From the NCBI GenBank assembly GCA_964007475.1, contig OZ023273.1, positions 72,455,842-72,519,841 of the forward strand: a stretch of DNA of 64,000 bases, given 5' to 3'. Positions 36,731-47,896 of the stretch are shown piece by piece (positions within the stretch are counted from its first letter, which is position 1; every line of letters starts with the position of its first letter). The notes beneath the pieces are model-generated. The model was not told the DNA's origin, did no database searches, and saw nothing but the letters and a program-made list of their open reading frames with translations. The position numbers and the translations under genes were made by a program. This DNA is from Hybos culiciformis. Taxonomy: Eukaryota; Arthropoda; Insecta; Diptera; Hybotidae.

Positions 36731-37540
36731 ATAATATTCATTCTGATTACCAATATTAAGTGTATAATGCAAAAAAAATTATGTTTCCTAAAACAGAAGA
36801 CAACCGTTGGAAATAAAAAAGGGAAAAAATTCGCCTGCACATTGCAACTTATAATAAAATATCATAAAAAGATGTGCGAGTTTTATTCTACTTTAAAAAT
36901 CTTAAAATCTAAAACAGAAGTTAACAAACATTCTATATTAGATAATAAATATTAGATAATAAAAAAAGGAAAAAAAATCGCACTGCACATTGCAACTTAT
37001 AACAAAATATCATAAAAAAATGTGTGAGTTTTATTCTACTTTAAAAATCTTAAAACAAAAACAGAAATTTACAAACATATTATAAGCGAGTCACACTACA
37101 ACTAAAAAGCCACTACTCATGACGGCTTTTTTAAATGCGTTCACACTTGCACTTTTTGTTTTTTTTCTTTTTTTTTCTCGTTTTGTCATATCTTTTTCCT
37201 TTTTTTTTGGGAATTTTTTTTGTTTTTTTATTCGTTTTTTTTAAAAAATTGCCGAAAACTTCCTGAAAGTATGCAATTGTTAGTTTATTTTTTTCTCACA
37301 GAGCTCATTTGTTATTTGATCCCTGATTTTCTAGTGGCTTTTTGAAAAGCCACTAGCTTTTTTTTCTTTTTTTTGTATGGAAAAAGCCACGAAATAGCCA
37401 CAACGATGATAGCTTTTTCAAAAAGCCATTAAAAAGCCGAAGTGTGACAGCCTTATTAGATAATAAAAAAGAGGGAAAAATTGCACTGCACATTATAACT
37501 TATAATAAAATGTCATTAATTAGAATTTTTTAATTATATT
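36728..37540 (+). repeat. Inverted-repeat arm with ~150-bp subunits (right)
   Basis: Mirror of 34780-35200. Two to three subunits are present, and a TTA-flanked MITE is inserted at 37083-37455. The arm lies outside the 26860-36197 hAT while its partner lies inside, so the pair reflects two insertions of the same family, not one element. Confidence 0.75.
37083..37455. mobile_element. MITE with TTA TSD
   Basis: Ends TAAGCGAGTCACACT and the reverse complement of TAAGGCTGTCACACT, flanked by TTA (37080-37082 and 37456-37458). Removing the element plus one TTA restores ACATATTAGATAAT, the sequence of the uninterrupted repeat near 34862. Its interior (CATGACGGCTTTTTTAAATG through TTATTTGATCCCTG) is shared with 31540-31740 of the long-TIR element. 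Confidence 0.85.
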
Positions 37541-37558
37541 TTAGAAATCCAAAATCAT

Positions 37559-37755
37559 ATGGACGATATGGCTTAGTGGCTAGAACATCAGATTATGAGA
37601 GTGAGGGTGTCAGGTTCGATTCCCAAAGAATACATTTTTTTTTATTGGTAGGATATGTAATTTTTTTGCTTGTAATATTGGGCCTTATATAAATATATAT
37701 TTGAAATTAAAAAATCTTGTCAAACTAGCCACTAAGCCATATTGTCCATATGATT
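37559..37755. repeat. tRNA-like module with an opposed partial module
   Basis: Plus-strand A box at 37569-37579 (TGGCTTAGTGG) and B box at 37613-37623 (GGTTCGATTCC). An inverted A-box half with its upstream flank follows at 37727-37751 (CTAGCCACTAAGCCATATTG). A 3' tail with TTTTTACCCTCTA and AAAGAAGTATAAACTTC ends near 37915. Confidence 0.75.
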
Positions 37756-38844
37756 TTGGGTTTCTTAAATATAATAAAAAAATAAGTATTCTTATTCTAA
37801 TTTTTCTGAGAAAAATGATGACGATTCTGAGAAAAATTCGATATGAAAATGGATTTTTACCCTCTATTAAAAAACATCAAACGCCGCTAAAGAAGTATAA
37901 ACTTCAAAAAAATATACATATAGGAAAAAAAAATTTTTTTTTGATTATAAAATTCCCAATATGTTATTTAACAGATAAATTCTGTATTATTTCTAGAAAA
38001 AGATAATAAGTAACATTATGTGAAAAATTTAAAGTAATTTGACTCTAAAGTCAAATAAAAACCGAATCAAAAAAAATAATAATAAATTAAAATTATTAAT
38101 AAGATACAATTAAGAATGATGATGAAAGTAACAATTATTTTAAAACCTTTTCTTATAAAACATCAAATCAATATATAAAATATTATTATTAAAATAACAA
38201 ATAAATATATAAAATATTTATATAAGATTCGTGTTATTATAACACTAATTAATTACAAATCATATATAATAATAATTATTTTAAAATTGTAAGTTAAAAT
38301 TAATTTTAATTTAAAAGGGAGGATCCACCCAACAATTCTTTATTAACTGATCTCTCTATATAACCCAACTATTCTTTATTAACTAAACTTATAAACTTAT
38401 AATTATAAAATTATTAATTTTAGTTATTTTGCTAAATTTTTATTAATTTTCATTGAATTCGCTAGAATTCAATTTATTTCTAATTATTATTCAATTAATT
38501 TAAATTTCATTTAAATTCCATTTATTTCCAATTTTTATTAAATTTATTTCTAATTGAATTGCAATTAACTAAAGTTATTTTGTTATATATCAGCTAAATT
38601 TTATAGTAAATTTAACTTACTAAGGAGGGTGGTGTAGTGCCCCCTTATTATATTGTAAATATATTCGATATTCCAGTTTATACTTGCACTCACCTCTAGG
38701 TAGAGATAAATTATATGGATATGTATTAGTAGATAAGTCATGTACATAGTTAAGTCATTAGAGTTTTAAGTCAGTTTATATTTAGAACTTGAAGAATAAA
38801 GAACTAAAACTAGCATAAGTGTTCTATTTAAAAGGCATATTGCC

Positions 38845-39000
38845 ATGATTTATGCCGATGATATGAATTTTTTTAAAAAAATCATTAGTTCTTCAGACTG
38901 CAATCTTTTACAAACTGACCTTAATAGCTTTGGCCTTTGGTGTATTAAGAATAATCTTCTTCTAAATGTGCCTAAGTGTTTCGTGTATGTATTGATATAG
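38845..39000 (+). pseudogene. RT fragment with YADD box, CR1-like family (copy 1)
   Basis: MIYADDMNFFKKIISSSDCN continues to LLQTDLNSFGLWCIKNN and NVPKC, the RT active-site region as in the elements at 18.7-19.2 kb and 49.8 kb. It is cut off at a stop at 39000 where non-coding repeat begins. Confidence 0.85.
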
Positions 39001-39099
39001 TTGAATTCCGAATTTAATTTTTGTTTTATATTAAATTTAATTTTATCGAATTTATTTTTACCAAATTTTGAAAATTTCTAATACTTGTTTTAAGTAACA

Positions 39100-39786
39100 T
39101 TAAATCAATTAATATCCTACTTAGAAAATTGCGAAATATCAGTTTTTGCTGACGACACAGCAATTTTCACCTCTGAAATATATCCGTTAGATATTATCCA
39201 CAATCTTCAACTTGCGCTAATCCGTATCTCTGAATATTTTACTAAATGGAAAATTATCATAAACTTCAGTAAATCTCAAGCAATGTTTTTTACTAGAAGA
39301 CGTAAGGAAATATATCACCCAAACACAAATCTAAAAATCTTTGAAGATGAAATCCCGTGGGCAGAAAATGCTAGGTACTTAGGACTGAATTTAGACAAAA
39401 AACTTACCTTTAAATATCATTTTACTCAAATTACCAACAAAATTAATATTTCCATTAAAACCCTGTACCCAATCATAAATAGAAAATCGAAACTAAACAA
39501 TCACAACAAAATAATCATTTTTAAAGTAATTTTTCAAGCATTTATGTTATATGCTGCCCCAGTCTGGCACAACTGTGGGAAATGTTATATCAAAAAATTA
39601 CAAACACAACAAAACAAAATTCTAAAATTAATGCTCAATTTACCCTGGTATTTCTCAACCAAAGAACTTCATTTAATGTCAAATACGAAAACAATTCAAA
39701 ATAAACTAAATGAGATCTGTGAAAACTTTGAAAGAAATTGTAATTATTCAAACAATAATATAATAAGTAATCTCTTCTTATTATGA
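39100..39786 (+). pseudogene. Jockey-clade RT C-terminus (copy 1)
   Basis: The frame is open upstream of the first ATG (39283): SYLENCEISVFADDTAIFTS holds the FADD active-site box, followed by WKIIINFSKSQAMFFTRRRK, ENARYLGLNLDKKLTFKYH, an AAPVW motif and NLPWYFSTKELHL. This is the RT and thumb of Jockey-clade elements, a different family from the YADD fragment 150 bp upstream. It is 5'-truncated. Its 3' tail region runs to about 40020. Confidence 0.9.
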
Positions 39787-40745
39787 ATCAACTTAAAATA
39801 AGTCTTTAGGATAAGTTTCACTTAGTATAAGGCATAGTATAGGAATTAGAGTTAGGTTTTAAATAAAAGCTAAAATATCTATATAAGGTTTTTTTGAAAT
39901 TTTCCTTAGACTTAATGTTTGTAAAAATTTAAGAAGTAAATATAAAATATTAATGATGTAAAGATTAACATGTAAATCTATAACTTCAGATGTAAGATAT
40001 TGTAAAAAACAAAACTATAATGATGAAAGTAACAATTATTTTAAAACCTTTTCTTATAAAACATCAAATCAATATATAAAATATTATTATTAAAATAACA
40101 AATAAATATATAAAATATTTATATAAGATTCGTGTTATTATAACACTAATTAATTACAAATCATATATAATAATAATTATTTTAAAATTGTAAGTTAAAA
40201 TTAATTTTAATTTAAAAGGGAGGATCCACCCAACAATTCTTTATTAACTGATCTCTCTATATAACCCAACTATTCTTTATTAACTAAACTTATAAACTTT
40301 TAATTATAAAATTATTAATTTTAGTTATTTTGCTAAATTTTTATTAATTTTCATTGAATTCGCTAGAATTCAATTTATTTCTAATTATTATTCAATTAAT
40401 TTAAATTTCATTTAAATTCCATTTATTTCCAATTTTTATTAAATTTATTTCTAATTGAATTGCAATTAACTAAAGTTATTTTGTTATATATCAGCTAAAT
40501 TTTATAGTAAATTTAACTTACTAAGGAGGGTGGTGTAGTGCCCCCTTATTATATTGTAAATATATTCGATATTCCAGTTTATACTTGCACTCACCTCTAG
40601 GTAGAGATAAATTATATGGATATGTATTAGTAGATAAGTCATGTACATAGTTAAGTCATTAGAGTTTTAAGTCAGTTTATATTTAGAACTTGAAGAATAA
40701 AGAACTAAAACTAGCATAAGTGTTCTATTTAAAAGGCATATTGCC

Positions 40746-40901
40746 ATGATTTATGCCGATGATATGAATTTTTTTAAAAAAATCATTAGTTCTTCAGACT
40801 GCAATCTTTTACAAACTGACCTTAATAGCTTTGGACTTTGGTGTATTAAGAATAAACTTCTTCTAAATGTGCCTAAGTGTTTCGTGTATGTATTGATATA
40901 G
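40746..40901 (+). pseudogene. RT fragment with YADD box, CR1-like family (copy 2)
   Basis: Same 52-codon fragment as at 38845-39000 with a few substitutions (for example AATCTTCTTC to AAACTTCTTC). Confidence 0.85.
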
Positions 40902-41000
40902 TTGAATTCCGAATTTAATTTTTGTTTTATATTAAATTTAATTTTATCGAATTTATTTTTACCAAATTTTGAAAATTTCTAATACTTGTTTTAAGTAACA

Positions 41001-41687
41001 TTAAATCAATTAATATCCTACTTAGAAAATTGCGAAATATCAGTTTTTGCTGACGACACAGCAATTTTCACCTCTGAAATATATCCGTTAGATATTATCC
41101 ACAATCTTCAACTTGCGCTAATCCGTATCTCTGAATATTTTACTAAATGGAAAATTATCATAAACTTCAGTAAATCTCAAGTAATGTTTTTTACTAGAAG
41201 ACGTAAGGAAATATATCACCCAAACACAAATCTAAAAATCTTTGAAGATGAAATCCCGTGGGCAGAAAATGCTAGGTACTTAGGACTGAATTTAGACAAA
41301 AAACTTACCTTTAAATATCATTTTACTCAAATTACCAACAAAATTAATATTTCCATTAAAACCCTGCACCCAATCATAAATAGAAAATCGAAACTAAACA
41401 ATCACAACAAAATAATCATTTTTAAAGTAATTTTTCAAGCATTTATGTTATATGCTGCCCCAGTCTGGCACAACTGTGGGAAATGTTATATCAAAAAATT
41501 ACAAACACAACAAAACAAAATTCTAAAATTAATGCTCAATTTACCCTGGTATTTCTCAACCAAAGAACTTCATTTGATGTCAAATACGAAAACAATTCAA
41601 AATAAACTAAATGAGATCTGTGAAAACTTTGAAAGAAATTGTAATTATTCAAACAATAATATAATAAGTAATCTCTACTTATTATGA
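41001..41687 (+). pseudogene. Jockey-clade RT C-terminus (copy 2)
   Basis: Same as 39100-39786; downstream of the ATG at 41184 it differs at two residues (Tyr to His in TLHPI, Phe to Tyr near the end), and upstream SQAMFF becomes SQVMFF. The stop is at 41687. Confidence 0.9.
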
Positions 41688-42303
41688 ATCAACTTAAAAT
41701 AAGTCTTTAGGATAAGTTTCACTTAGTATAAGGCATAGTATAGGAATTAGAGTTAGGTTTTAAATAAAAGCTAAAATATCTATATAAGGTTTTTTTGAAA
41801 TTTTCCTTAGACTTAATGTTTGTAAAAATTTAAGAAGTAAATATAAAATATTAATGCTGTAAATCTATAACTTCAGATGTAAAATATTGTAAAAAACAAA
41901 ACTATTACTTAAATAAAATCAAATTGAATTGAATTGAAAATCAATTAATATGTGCCGTATTAAATACATTTAAAAACGTTTCGTTTCACGGTTTGGAAAA
42001 ATTAAATCATTTATTAATAGAATAAGCGAACACAATAAAAATAATTTCAGGATTTTGTAAAATTTTAGAACAGGAGCATAAGACGTAAGGAACAAATTAT
42101 TATTTAAATTGTCTTTAACGTGTTAAGTTGTGTTGCGGATAAAATTACTTTTATTTGTTTTTTAATTACATAATTTTTCTTGACCTACACTTAAATTTTT
42201 TGTGCTTACTTGCAATTTTATTTTATTTTTTATATATTAAAGAAATTTAAATTAAACTAAATTTTTATTGTGATTAATCGTAAGTTTATTTTTATATTCT
42301 AAA

Positions 42304-43157
42304 ATGACAAACAAGTGCGATTTACCATCATGCTCTAACTATGATAAAAAATCAAAGTATATTACTTGTAAAGGGTTCTGCAAGAAATCCTTCCATGGCT
42401 CATGTTTATTTCGTGACAGAGATTGGCATAATCCAATCTTAGCTGACTACTTTATATGTTCTGACTGCCAACAGACAGAAGATATTGTTCGTGACATCCA
42501 AGAGCAGCTGATGAAAAGCATCAAAGAATTAAAATCTGACAACGACGATTTAATGAATATGGGTCAGAAGACAAATTAATGCAACTCTGAAAATTTTGAA
42601 GAAATGGCTAAAACTTTTGATAATTTAAATTCCTGTATTATTGATAGCCAAAAATATTTAAAATCAACACAGAAAACGCTGTTAACAACAATTGAGACAG
42701 CTATTGAGTTACAGATAAATAAATATCTATCCACCGTAACCAATGATCTCGACAGCCGTATTGGAAACATTATTGACATTAAATTGAAGCCTTACTTGGA
42801 TAAATTTAGCATGATTGACAAAGAAGCTGTAAACGATACCGTGGTTGTCATTGATAGATTGGACACACTGTACAAAAAGCTGAAAGAACTTGTAATGAAT
42901 AACCAGCAAGAAATCGCTACTGAAATGCACAATCTAAGCACATCTTTCAATGTAAGTAGTGATAATAATTTAATATCCACATCCCTCACATCCCATGCTA
43001 GAAATGACAAAGATATTAATGAAATATCCACATCCCAATCTCCGCCTACGTTAGCAGATGAATTAAAAGAGTCTTCTATACACACAACAAAAACAAAACA
43101 GAAGAAAAAGATAAGCAAGACAAACCAATCATTGACAAAAAGAAGGATATGGCCTCT
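42304..43157 (+). pseudogene. Retrotransposon ORF1, PHD-type zinc finger and coiled coil
   Basis: Begins MTNKCDLPSCSNYDKKSKYI and has Cys/His spacing of a PHD finger: C5, C10, C23, C27, H31, C34, then C51 and C54 in YFICSDC. A TAA at 42577 breaks the frame; the same frame resumes (MAKTFDNLNSC...) with a helical, likely coiled-coil region (LQINKYLSTVTNDLDSRIGN, LYKKLKELVMNNQQEI). A frame change near 43095 leads to DKKKDMASIRI, which continues after the MITE at 43537 as SNAPPYANTEWIKIFIKNNN. ORF1 proteins of CR1-like elements bind element RNA as ribonucleoprotein; this copy is dead. Confidence 0.8.
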
Positions 43158-43165
43158 ATTCGCAT

Positions 43166-43536
43166 CAGACGCCGACGCCGACAAGGAAAATACGCCGTGC
43201 GCTGACCGCCGCAAACCATTTTTTTGTTCGCCGCCGCAAAACATTTTTTTCGAGATTTCAGTGCGTACGCCTTGCGCCGCATTTTTATATTTTGTATCGG
43301 CGTGCTAAAAATTTTTCTAATATTTTTTTGGTTAATTTTCTTTTTTTCGTTTTTTTTTTTCTTTTTTTCGTTTTTTTTTTCTTTTTTTTCGTTTTTTTTT
43401 TTTTTTTTCGTTTTTTTTTTTTTGCTCTTTCTTTTTTTTTTGCTTTTTTTTTTAGCACGCCGGTAACGCCGCACGCCACTGATTTTTTTTTCTAAGCGCG
43501 TCGCCGCAGCCAAAAACTCGTCGGCGTCGGCGTCTG
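43166..43536. mobile_element. hAT MITE in ORF1, 8-bp TSD
   Basis: Ends CAGACGCCGACGCCGAC and GTCGGCGTCGGCGTCTG, flanked by ATTCGCAT (43158-43165 and 43537-43544). The interior is GC-rich at the ends (CGCCGC words) with a T-rich centre (43340-43450). Lys-rich and Phe-rich open frames over the centre are low-complexity. Confidence 0.92.
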
Positions 43537-43611
43537 ATTCGCATATCAAATGCGCCACCTTACGCTAATACGGAATGGATTAAAATATTTATTAAGAATA
43601 ATAATCTTAAT

Positions 43612-44760
43612 ACATTTTGCGTCGGCACGAAATAACCGTACCTCCCTGCCCAAAAATTTTTCGGCAGGTAATCCTTATTTCACCGAAGCTACCTATTTCA
43701 GAAAAAAAAATTTTTGAGTATTTTGCGCCGGCACGACCTAACCGTAGCTCCCTACCCAAAAATGTTTTCGGCTGGTAATCTTTATTTCACCGGAGCTACC
43801 TATTTTGAAAAAAATTTTTTTTGTACATTTTGCGTCGGCTCGACCTAACCGTACCTCCCTGCCCAAAAATTTTTCGGCAGGTAATCTTTATTTCACCGAA
43901 GCTACCTATTTCGAAAAAAAAAAATGTTTGTGTATTTTGCGTTGGCACGACCTAACCGTAGCCGTAAAAGTTTTCGGCTGGTAATCTTAATTTCACCGGA
44001 GCTACCTATTTTAAAAAAAAATTTCGTATATTTTGCTCCGGCACGACCTAACCGTAGCTCCCCACCCAAAAATTTTTTTTCAGGTAATATTAATTTAACC
44101 GGAGCTACCTATTTAAAAAAAAAAAAATTTTCGTATATTTTGCTCCGGCACAACCTAACCGTAGCTTCCCACCCAAAAAATTTTTTTCAGGTAATATTAA
44201 TTTCACCCGAGCTACCTATTTAAAAAAACAAAAATTTCGTATATTTTGCTCCGGCACGACCTAACCGTAGCTCCCCACCCAAAAATTTTTTTAGGTAATA
44301 TTAATTTCACCGGAGCTACCTATTTTGAAAAAGAAAATTTTTCGTATATTTTGCTCCGGCACGACCTAACCGTAGCTCCCCACCCAAAATTTTTTTTTGA
44401 GGTAATATTAATTTTACCGGAGCTACCTATTTAAAAAAAAAAATGTTTCGTATATATACACACAACCGGCACGACCTAACCGTAGTTCCCACCCAAAAAT
44501 TTTTTTTCAGGTAATATTAATTTCACCGGAGCTACCTATTTAAAAAAAAAAAATTTTCGTATATTTTGCTCCGACACGACCTAACCGTAGCTCCCCACCC
44601 AAACATTTTTTTTCAGGTAATATTAATTTCACCGGAGCTACCTATTTAAAAAAAAATTTTTTTTTTACATTTTGCGTCGGCACGACCTAACCGTAGCTCT
44701 CTGCCCAAAAATTTTTCGGCAGCTAATCTTTATTTTAACGGAGCTTCCTATTTTGGAAAA
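43612..44760 (+). repeat. Satellite array, ~105-bp unit, about 11 copies
   Basis: The block GGCACGACCTAACCGTAGCT recurs about every 105 bp (near 43627, 43731, 43836, 43943, 44041, 44148, 44253, 44358, 44466, 44573, 44679), followed by CCACCCAAAAATTTTT, (A/C)GGTAAT and CACCGGAGCTACCTATTT and an A-run. Open frames 43924-44434 are translations of the repeat. Pairs of the same unit lie at 34335-34560 and 51567-51760. Confidence 0.92.
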
Positions 44761-45040
44761 AAAAATTTAGTTTTAAATAATTTGTAAACTTAAGATTTTT
44801 AAAATTAATTTGAATTTAAATTTTTCGCGCCAAATTATTTTGTTTTTATAAATAACAAATGATTATTGAACTACCTATTTTGAAAAAAAAAAAAAAAAAA
44901 TTTTAGTTTTAAATAATTTGTAAACGAAAAATTTTTAAAAAATAATTTGAATTTAAATTTGTCGCGCCAAATTATTTTGTTTTTATAAATGACAAATGAT
45001 TATTGAGTGGACCACTAATTTTTTTGAGTATTGAAACGTC
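44761..45040 (+). repeat. Tandem duplication, 136-bp unit, two copies
   Basis: TAGTTTTAAATAATTTGTAA starts at 44768 and 44904; both units contain CGCGCCAAATTATTTTG and ACAAATGATTATTGA. It directly follows the satellite. Confidence 0.85.
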
Positions 45041-45169
45041 AAAAACCATGTCAGTTCGAATTCGATTTCGAATGTCGAATGAGTAGAATGAAAATGAATT
45101 TTTACCCCCTACAGAATTACTCAATTATATCATACTAAAGAAGTATAAACTTCAAAAAATTTAACCCAT
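45041..45169 (+). repeat. 3' tail of the composite/SINE-like family
   Basis: TTTTTACCCCCTAC and AAAGAAGTATAAACTTCAAA match the 3' tails at about 37855-37915, 53120-53175 and 56505-56550, so the satellite block probably arrived as part of that composite family and ends here. Confidence 0.6.
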
Positions 45170-45799
45170 ATGAATTTCAAGATTTCTGCCAGCACCCAAA
45201 CCTTAACCCTTCTTTTAAATAAGACTTCTATAAATAAGTGGAAAAATATGAAAGTGTCACGCTGGTCTGAAAATGTCCCGAATGAAAAACTCCTGAATAA
45301 AAAATATAATAAGAATTCAAATTTTCAAAATATTACTCAAAATCAACATTCGACGTCCCCTAAATATAGTAATTTTATACAGGCTGAAACAATAAATCCT
45401 TATAAACCTCCTATCAAAAATCAATTTCAGCCCACCCCGATCATTAATCCTTACAAACATCCTGTTAATAATCAATTTCAGCCCACCCCGAGTCCACCCT
45501 CATTTCTCGACCCACTTTTTTCTCCAATCGTTAAATTGACACAAAAATCTCTTGTGTCTGAAAATGTTTTGGCACGATTGCGTGACAAAAAATTGTATGA
45601 CGATATAAGACTTTATCTCGCTTACCTGTATGATAAAGACGACTCGTTTAGTATCAATGAGACGACTCGTTTAGTATCAATACAGAACTTAGATGTCCAT
45701 ATGAGAGATACCACGCTGCTATTGGCCTGCCAACCCAACATCTCTCTTCCTATGCTTCGGAGCTGTGAGCCAAAAGAATGGACTATGTTCAAAGAATAA
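45170..45799 (+). pseudogene. Retrotransposon ORF1, C-terminal part
   Basis: An open 209-codon frame that resumes ORF1 after the satellite-bearing insertion. It has a duplicated segment INPYKPPIKNQFQPTP / INPYKHPVNNQFQPTP (about 45395-45490), then ARLRDKKLYDDIRLYLAYLY and MRDTTLLLACQ, ending EPKEWTMFKE. A 23-bp micro-duplication at 45640-45681 repeats the GACTCGTTTAGTATCAAT codons. The first ATG (45174 region) is not a real start: it simply follows the insertion. ORF2 begins six bases after the stop. The role is presumably RNA binding; no standard domain is recognised. Confidence 0.65.
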
Positions 45800-45805
45800 G
45801 AGAAA

Positions 45806-47896
45806 ATGAACAAAGGTTTTTTCGGCCCATCTCCCACTTCCATAAATAATAATCTTGTCCCGGTTCAAGTAGTAAATGAACCCCAGCATATCTCCATTTA
45901 CTACCAAAATGTCAGAGGTCTTCGCACCAAGACGAAAAATATACGTCTTAATTCATCTGCCCTCGATCTTGATTTATATATCCTGACTGAAACATGGCTT
46001 TCTAATTTAGAAATTTTCGACTCAACATATTCTGTCTTTAGGAATGATCGATATGCTATGTCTCACACAGAGCCAAATAGCGGGAGAGTGCCTGGGGGCG
46101 GGGGTGTTTTAGTTGCTATAAATAATTCTTTTCACGCAACAGAAATTGCCCATTAGAAATAGTTGCAATTAGTATAAGAGGGATTTCTAGTAATTTATTT
46201 ATAATAAATTGTTATATTCCTCCAGGTCGAAATATTGATCTATATCAGAAATTTGTAACAATTATTGAATCCTTTTATGCAAACTTAGAACCCTCTGATG
46301 AACTCTTCATTTTTGGCGATTTTAATCTCTCCAACATTAGATGGATTCCTCATGATGAAGATAATTTCTTAATCCCTTCTGGAGATCTTAATGAACTTGA
46401 ATCGATATTCATTGATTCACTAAACTCATGCTTTCTTCAGCAAATCTCATCCATAAAAAATCAGCAGGATAAACAACTTGATCTCGTTTTTGTTTCTAAC
46501 TGGGACAACATTATTCCGATCGAAAGTTCCTGCCCATTAGTTGATATAGACTCTTATCATCCCCCTCTAAGTTTTTCCTTATGCATTAATACTCCCCCTG
46601 TCCTAATAATTTGACATGCTCTATGCATTTTAATTTTAATAAAACGAACTACTAAACGAATTTTATAATAATATTGACTTCTCTCTATTATTTCTTGAAA
46701 ATAATATTAAACAAATATCGTTGAAATTTTATGAAATCTTAGTGAAGGTTTTAATATTTTTACTCCTTTGGAACGAGACAAAGACTGCAATTCCAGTCCG
46801 CCTTGGTTTACCCGTGATTTAAAGACATTAAGAAACAGAAAAAACAAGGTATGGCGCAAGTACCTTAAATCGAAAACTGACAGTGACTACAGTGACTTCA
46901 TAATTTTATTTAATAACTTTAAAGAACTTTTAAATCAGTCACATGATCGTTATATTTCAGACATGTCTGTAAAATTGAAATCCAATCCTAAATCCTTCTA
47001 GAAATTTGTGAATTCAAGAAGAAAATCAGACCAATACCCTTCATTTATGAAATTCTTTAATTCTTCGAGTGGTGATTCTGGTACAATATGTGAGTTTTTT
47101 CGAAACTTCTTCTCTAAATCGTACCCGGACACAGCATTTAATGCTTTAGATTCTAATTTCACCGATTTGAATAACTGTCCCAAAACAACCTTCTCCAATC
47201 TTTATTTTGACTACGACCTGGTAAAAATAATACCTGAACCGTCTCGGAAATAATGCGTCTCCAGGACCAGATGGTGTCCCAGAAATTATCTTAAAAAATT
47301 GTTCCGACGTTCTTGCTCTCCCATTATCCTGCCTCTTCAACCTTTCCTTGTCCTTAGGTATTTTTCCATCCATCTGGAAAAAGGCATATATCAGACCCAT
47401 CCATAAAGCCAATACTAGAAATGATGTCTCTAATTACCGCCCTATCGCAAAGCTTTCCTCAATCCCAAAACTGTTTGAACTCATAATCTTTGACGAAATT
47501 TATCCTCATTGCACAAAATTTCTTGTTGATAACCAACACGGTTTTATGAAGCATAAATCGACCACAACAAACTTAGTAGAATGTACTTCCAAATTTCTGG
47601 CTAACATGGAGGAAGGTTTTTAAACAGACGTCGTCTATACTGACTTAAGTAAAGCTTTTGACATCTTACCACATAGCGTAATTCTTCTTAAAATGAAAGC
47701 TTACGGCTTCCCTGAATATTGTCTAAACTGGGTACAGTCTTATCTGTCGGGGAGAAGTTACAATGTCACTTTCAGAGGCGTTACATCATCTCCGATTTCA
47801 GCAAACTCCGGAGTTCCCCAAGGTAGTCACTTAGGCCCATTACTTTTTATCATTTCTGTAAATGACGTCATTTCCGTTCTAAATCATTGTGACGTG
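45806..47896 (+). pseudogene. Retrotransposon ORF2, APE endonuclease and N-terminal RT
   Basis: Endonuclease motifs in order: ISIYYQNVRGLRTK, ILTETWL, GGGGVLVAI, then after a frameshift near 46155 EIVAISIRGISS, FGDFNLSNIRW (catalytic), DLVFVSNWD and DSYHPPLSF. The linker (PPWFTRDLKTLRNRKNKVWR) and RT follow: ASPGPDGVPEIILKNCS, KKAYIRPIHK, VSNYRPIAKLSSIPK, DNQHGFMKHKSTTTNL, YTDLSKAFDILPH, SGVPQGSHLGPLLF and VLNHCDV at the insertion point. Stops at about 46155, 46617, 46999, 47250 and 47621 or matching shifts inactivate it. Target-primed reverse transcription is the family's mechanism. Confidence 0.9.

Larger units (their letters stand above)
38121..40021 (+). repeat. 1901-bp unit, first copy
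   Basis: Nearly identical to 40022-41907: the RT frames differ by only two residues over 167 codons. It carries an RT fragment of one family (38845-39000), a ~110-bp non-coding repeat (38988-39110, also split around the pogo-like element at 57.5-58.3 kb), and an RT C-terminus of a second family (39100-39786). Confidence 0.95.
40022..41907 (+). repeat. 1901-bp unit, second copy
   Basis: Matches 38121-40021 in order and sequence, but lacks about 15 bp near 41865 and continues into TTAAATAAAATCAAATTGAA and a TTGAA-type tail, the likely true 3' end of the Jockey-clade element. Confidence 0.95.

Noticed and set aside
42604..43308. Treating the 234-codon frame as an independent gene
   Set aside because: It is in the same frame as the PHD-finger frame ending at the stop at 42577, so it is the continuation of one ORF1 broken by a nonsense change.
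43076..43558. Lys-rich minus-strand frame of 160 codons
   Set aside because: It covers the T-rich centre and CGCCG ends of the 8-bp-TSD hAT MITE; low-complexity, not a gene.
43612..44760. CCTAACC words suggesting interstitial telomere repeat
   Set aside because: CCTAACC occurs once per ~105-bp unit rather than as tandem 5- or 6-mers; it is a complex satellite.
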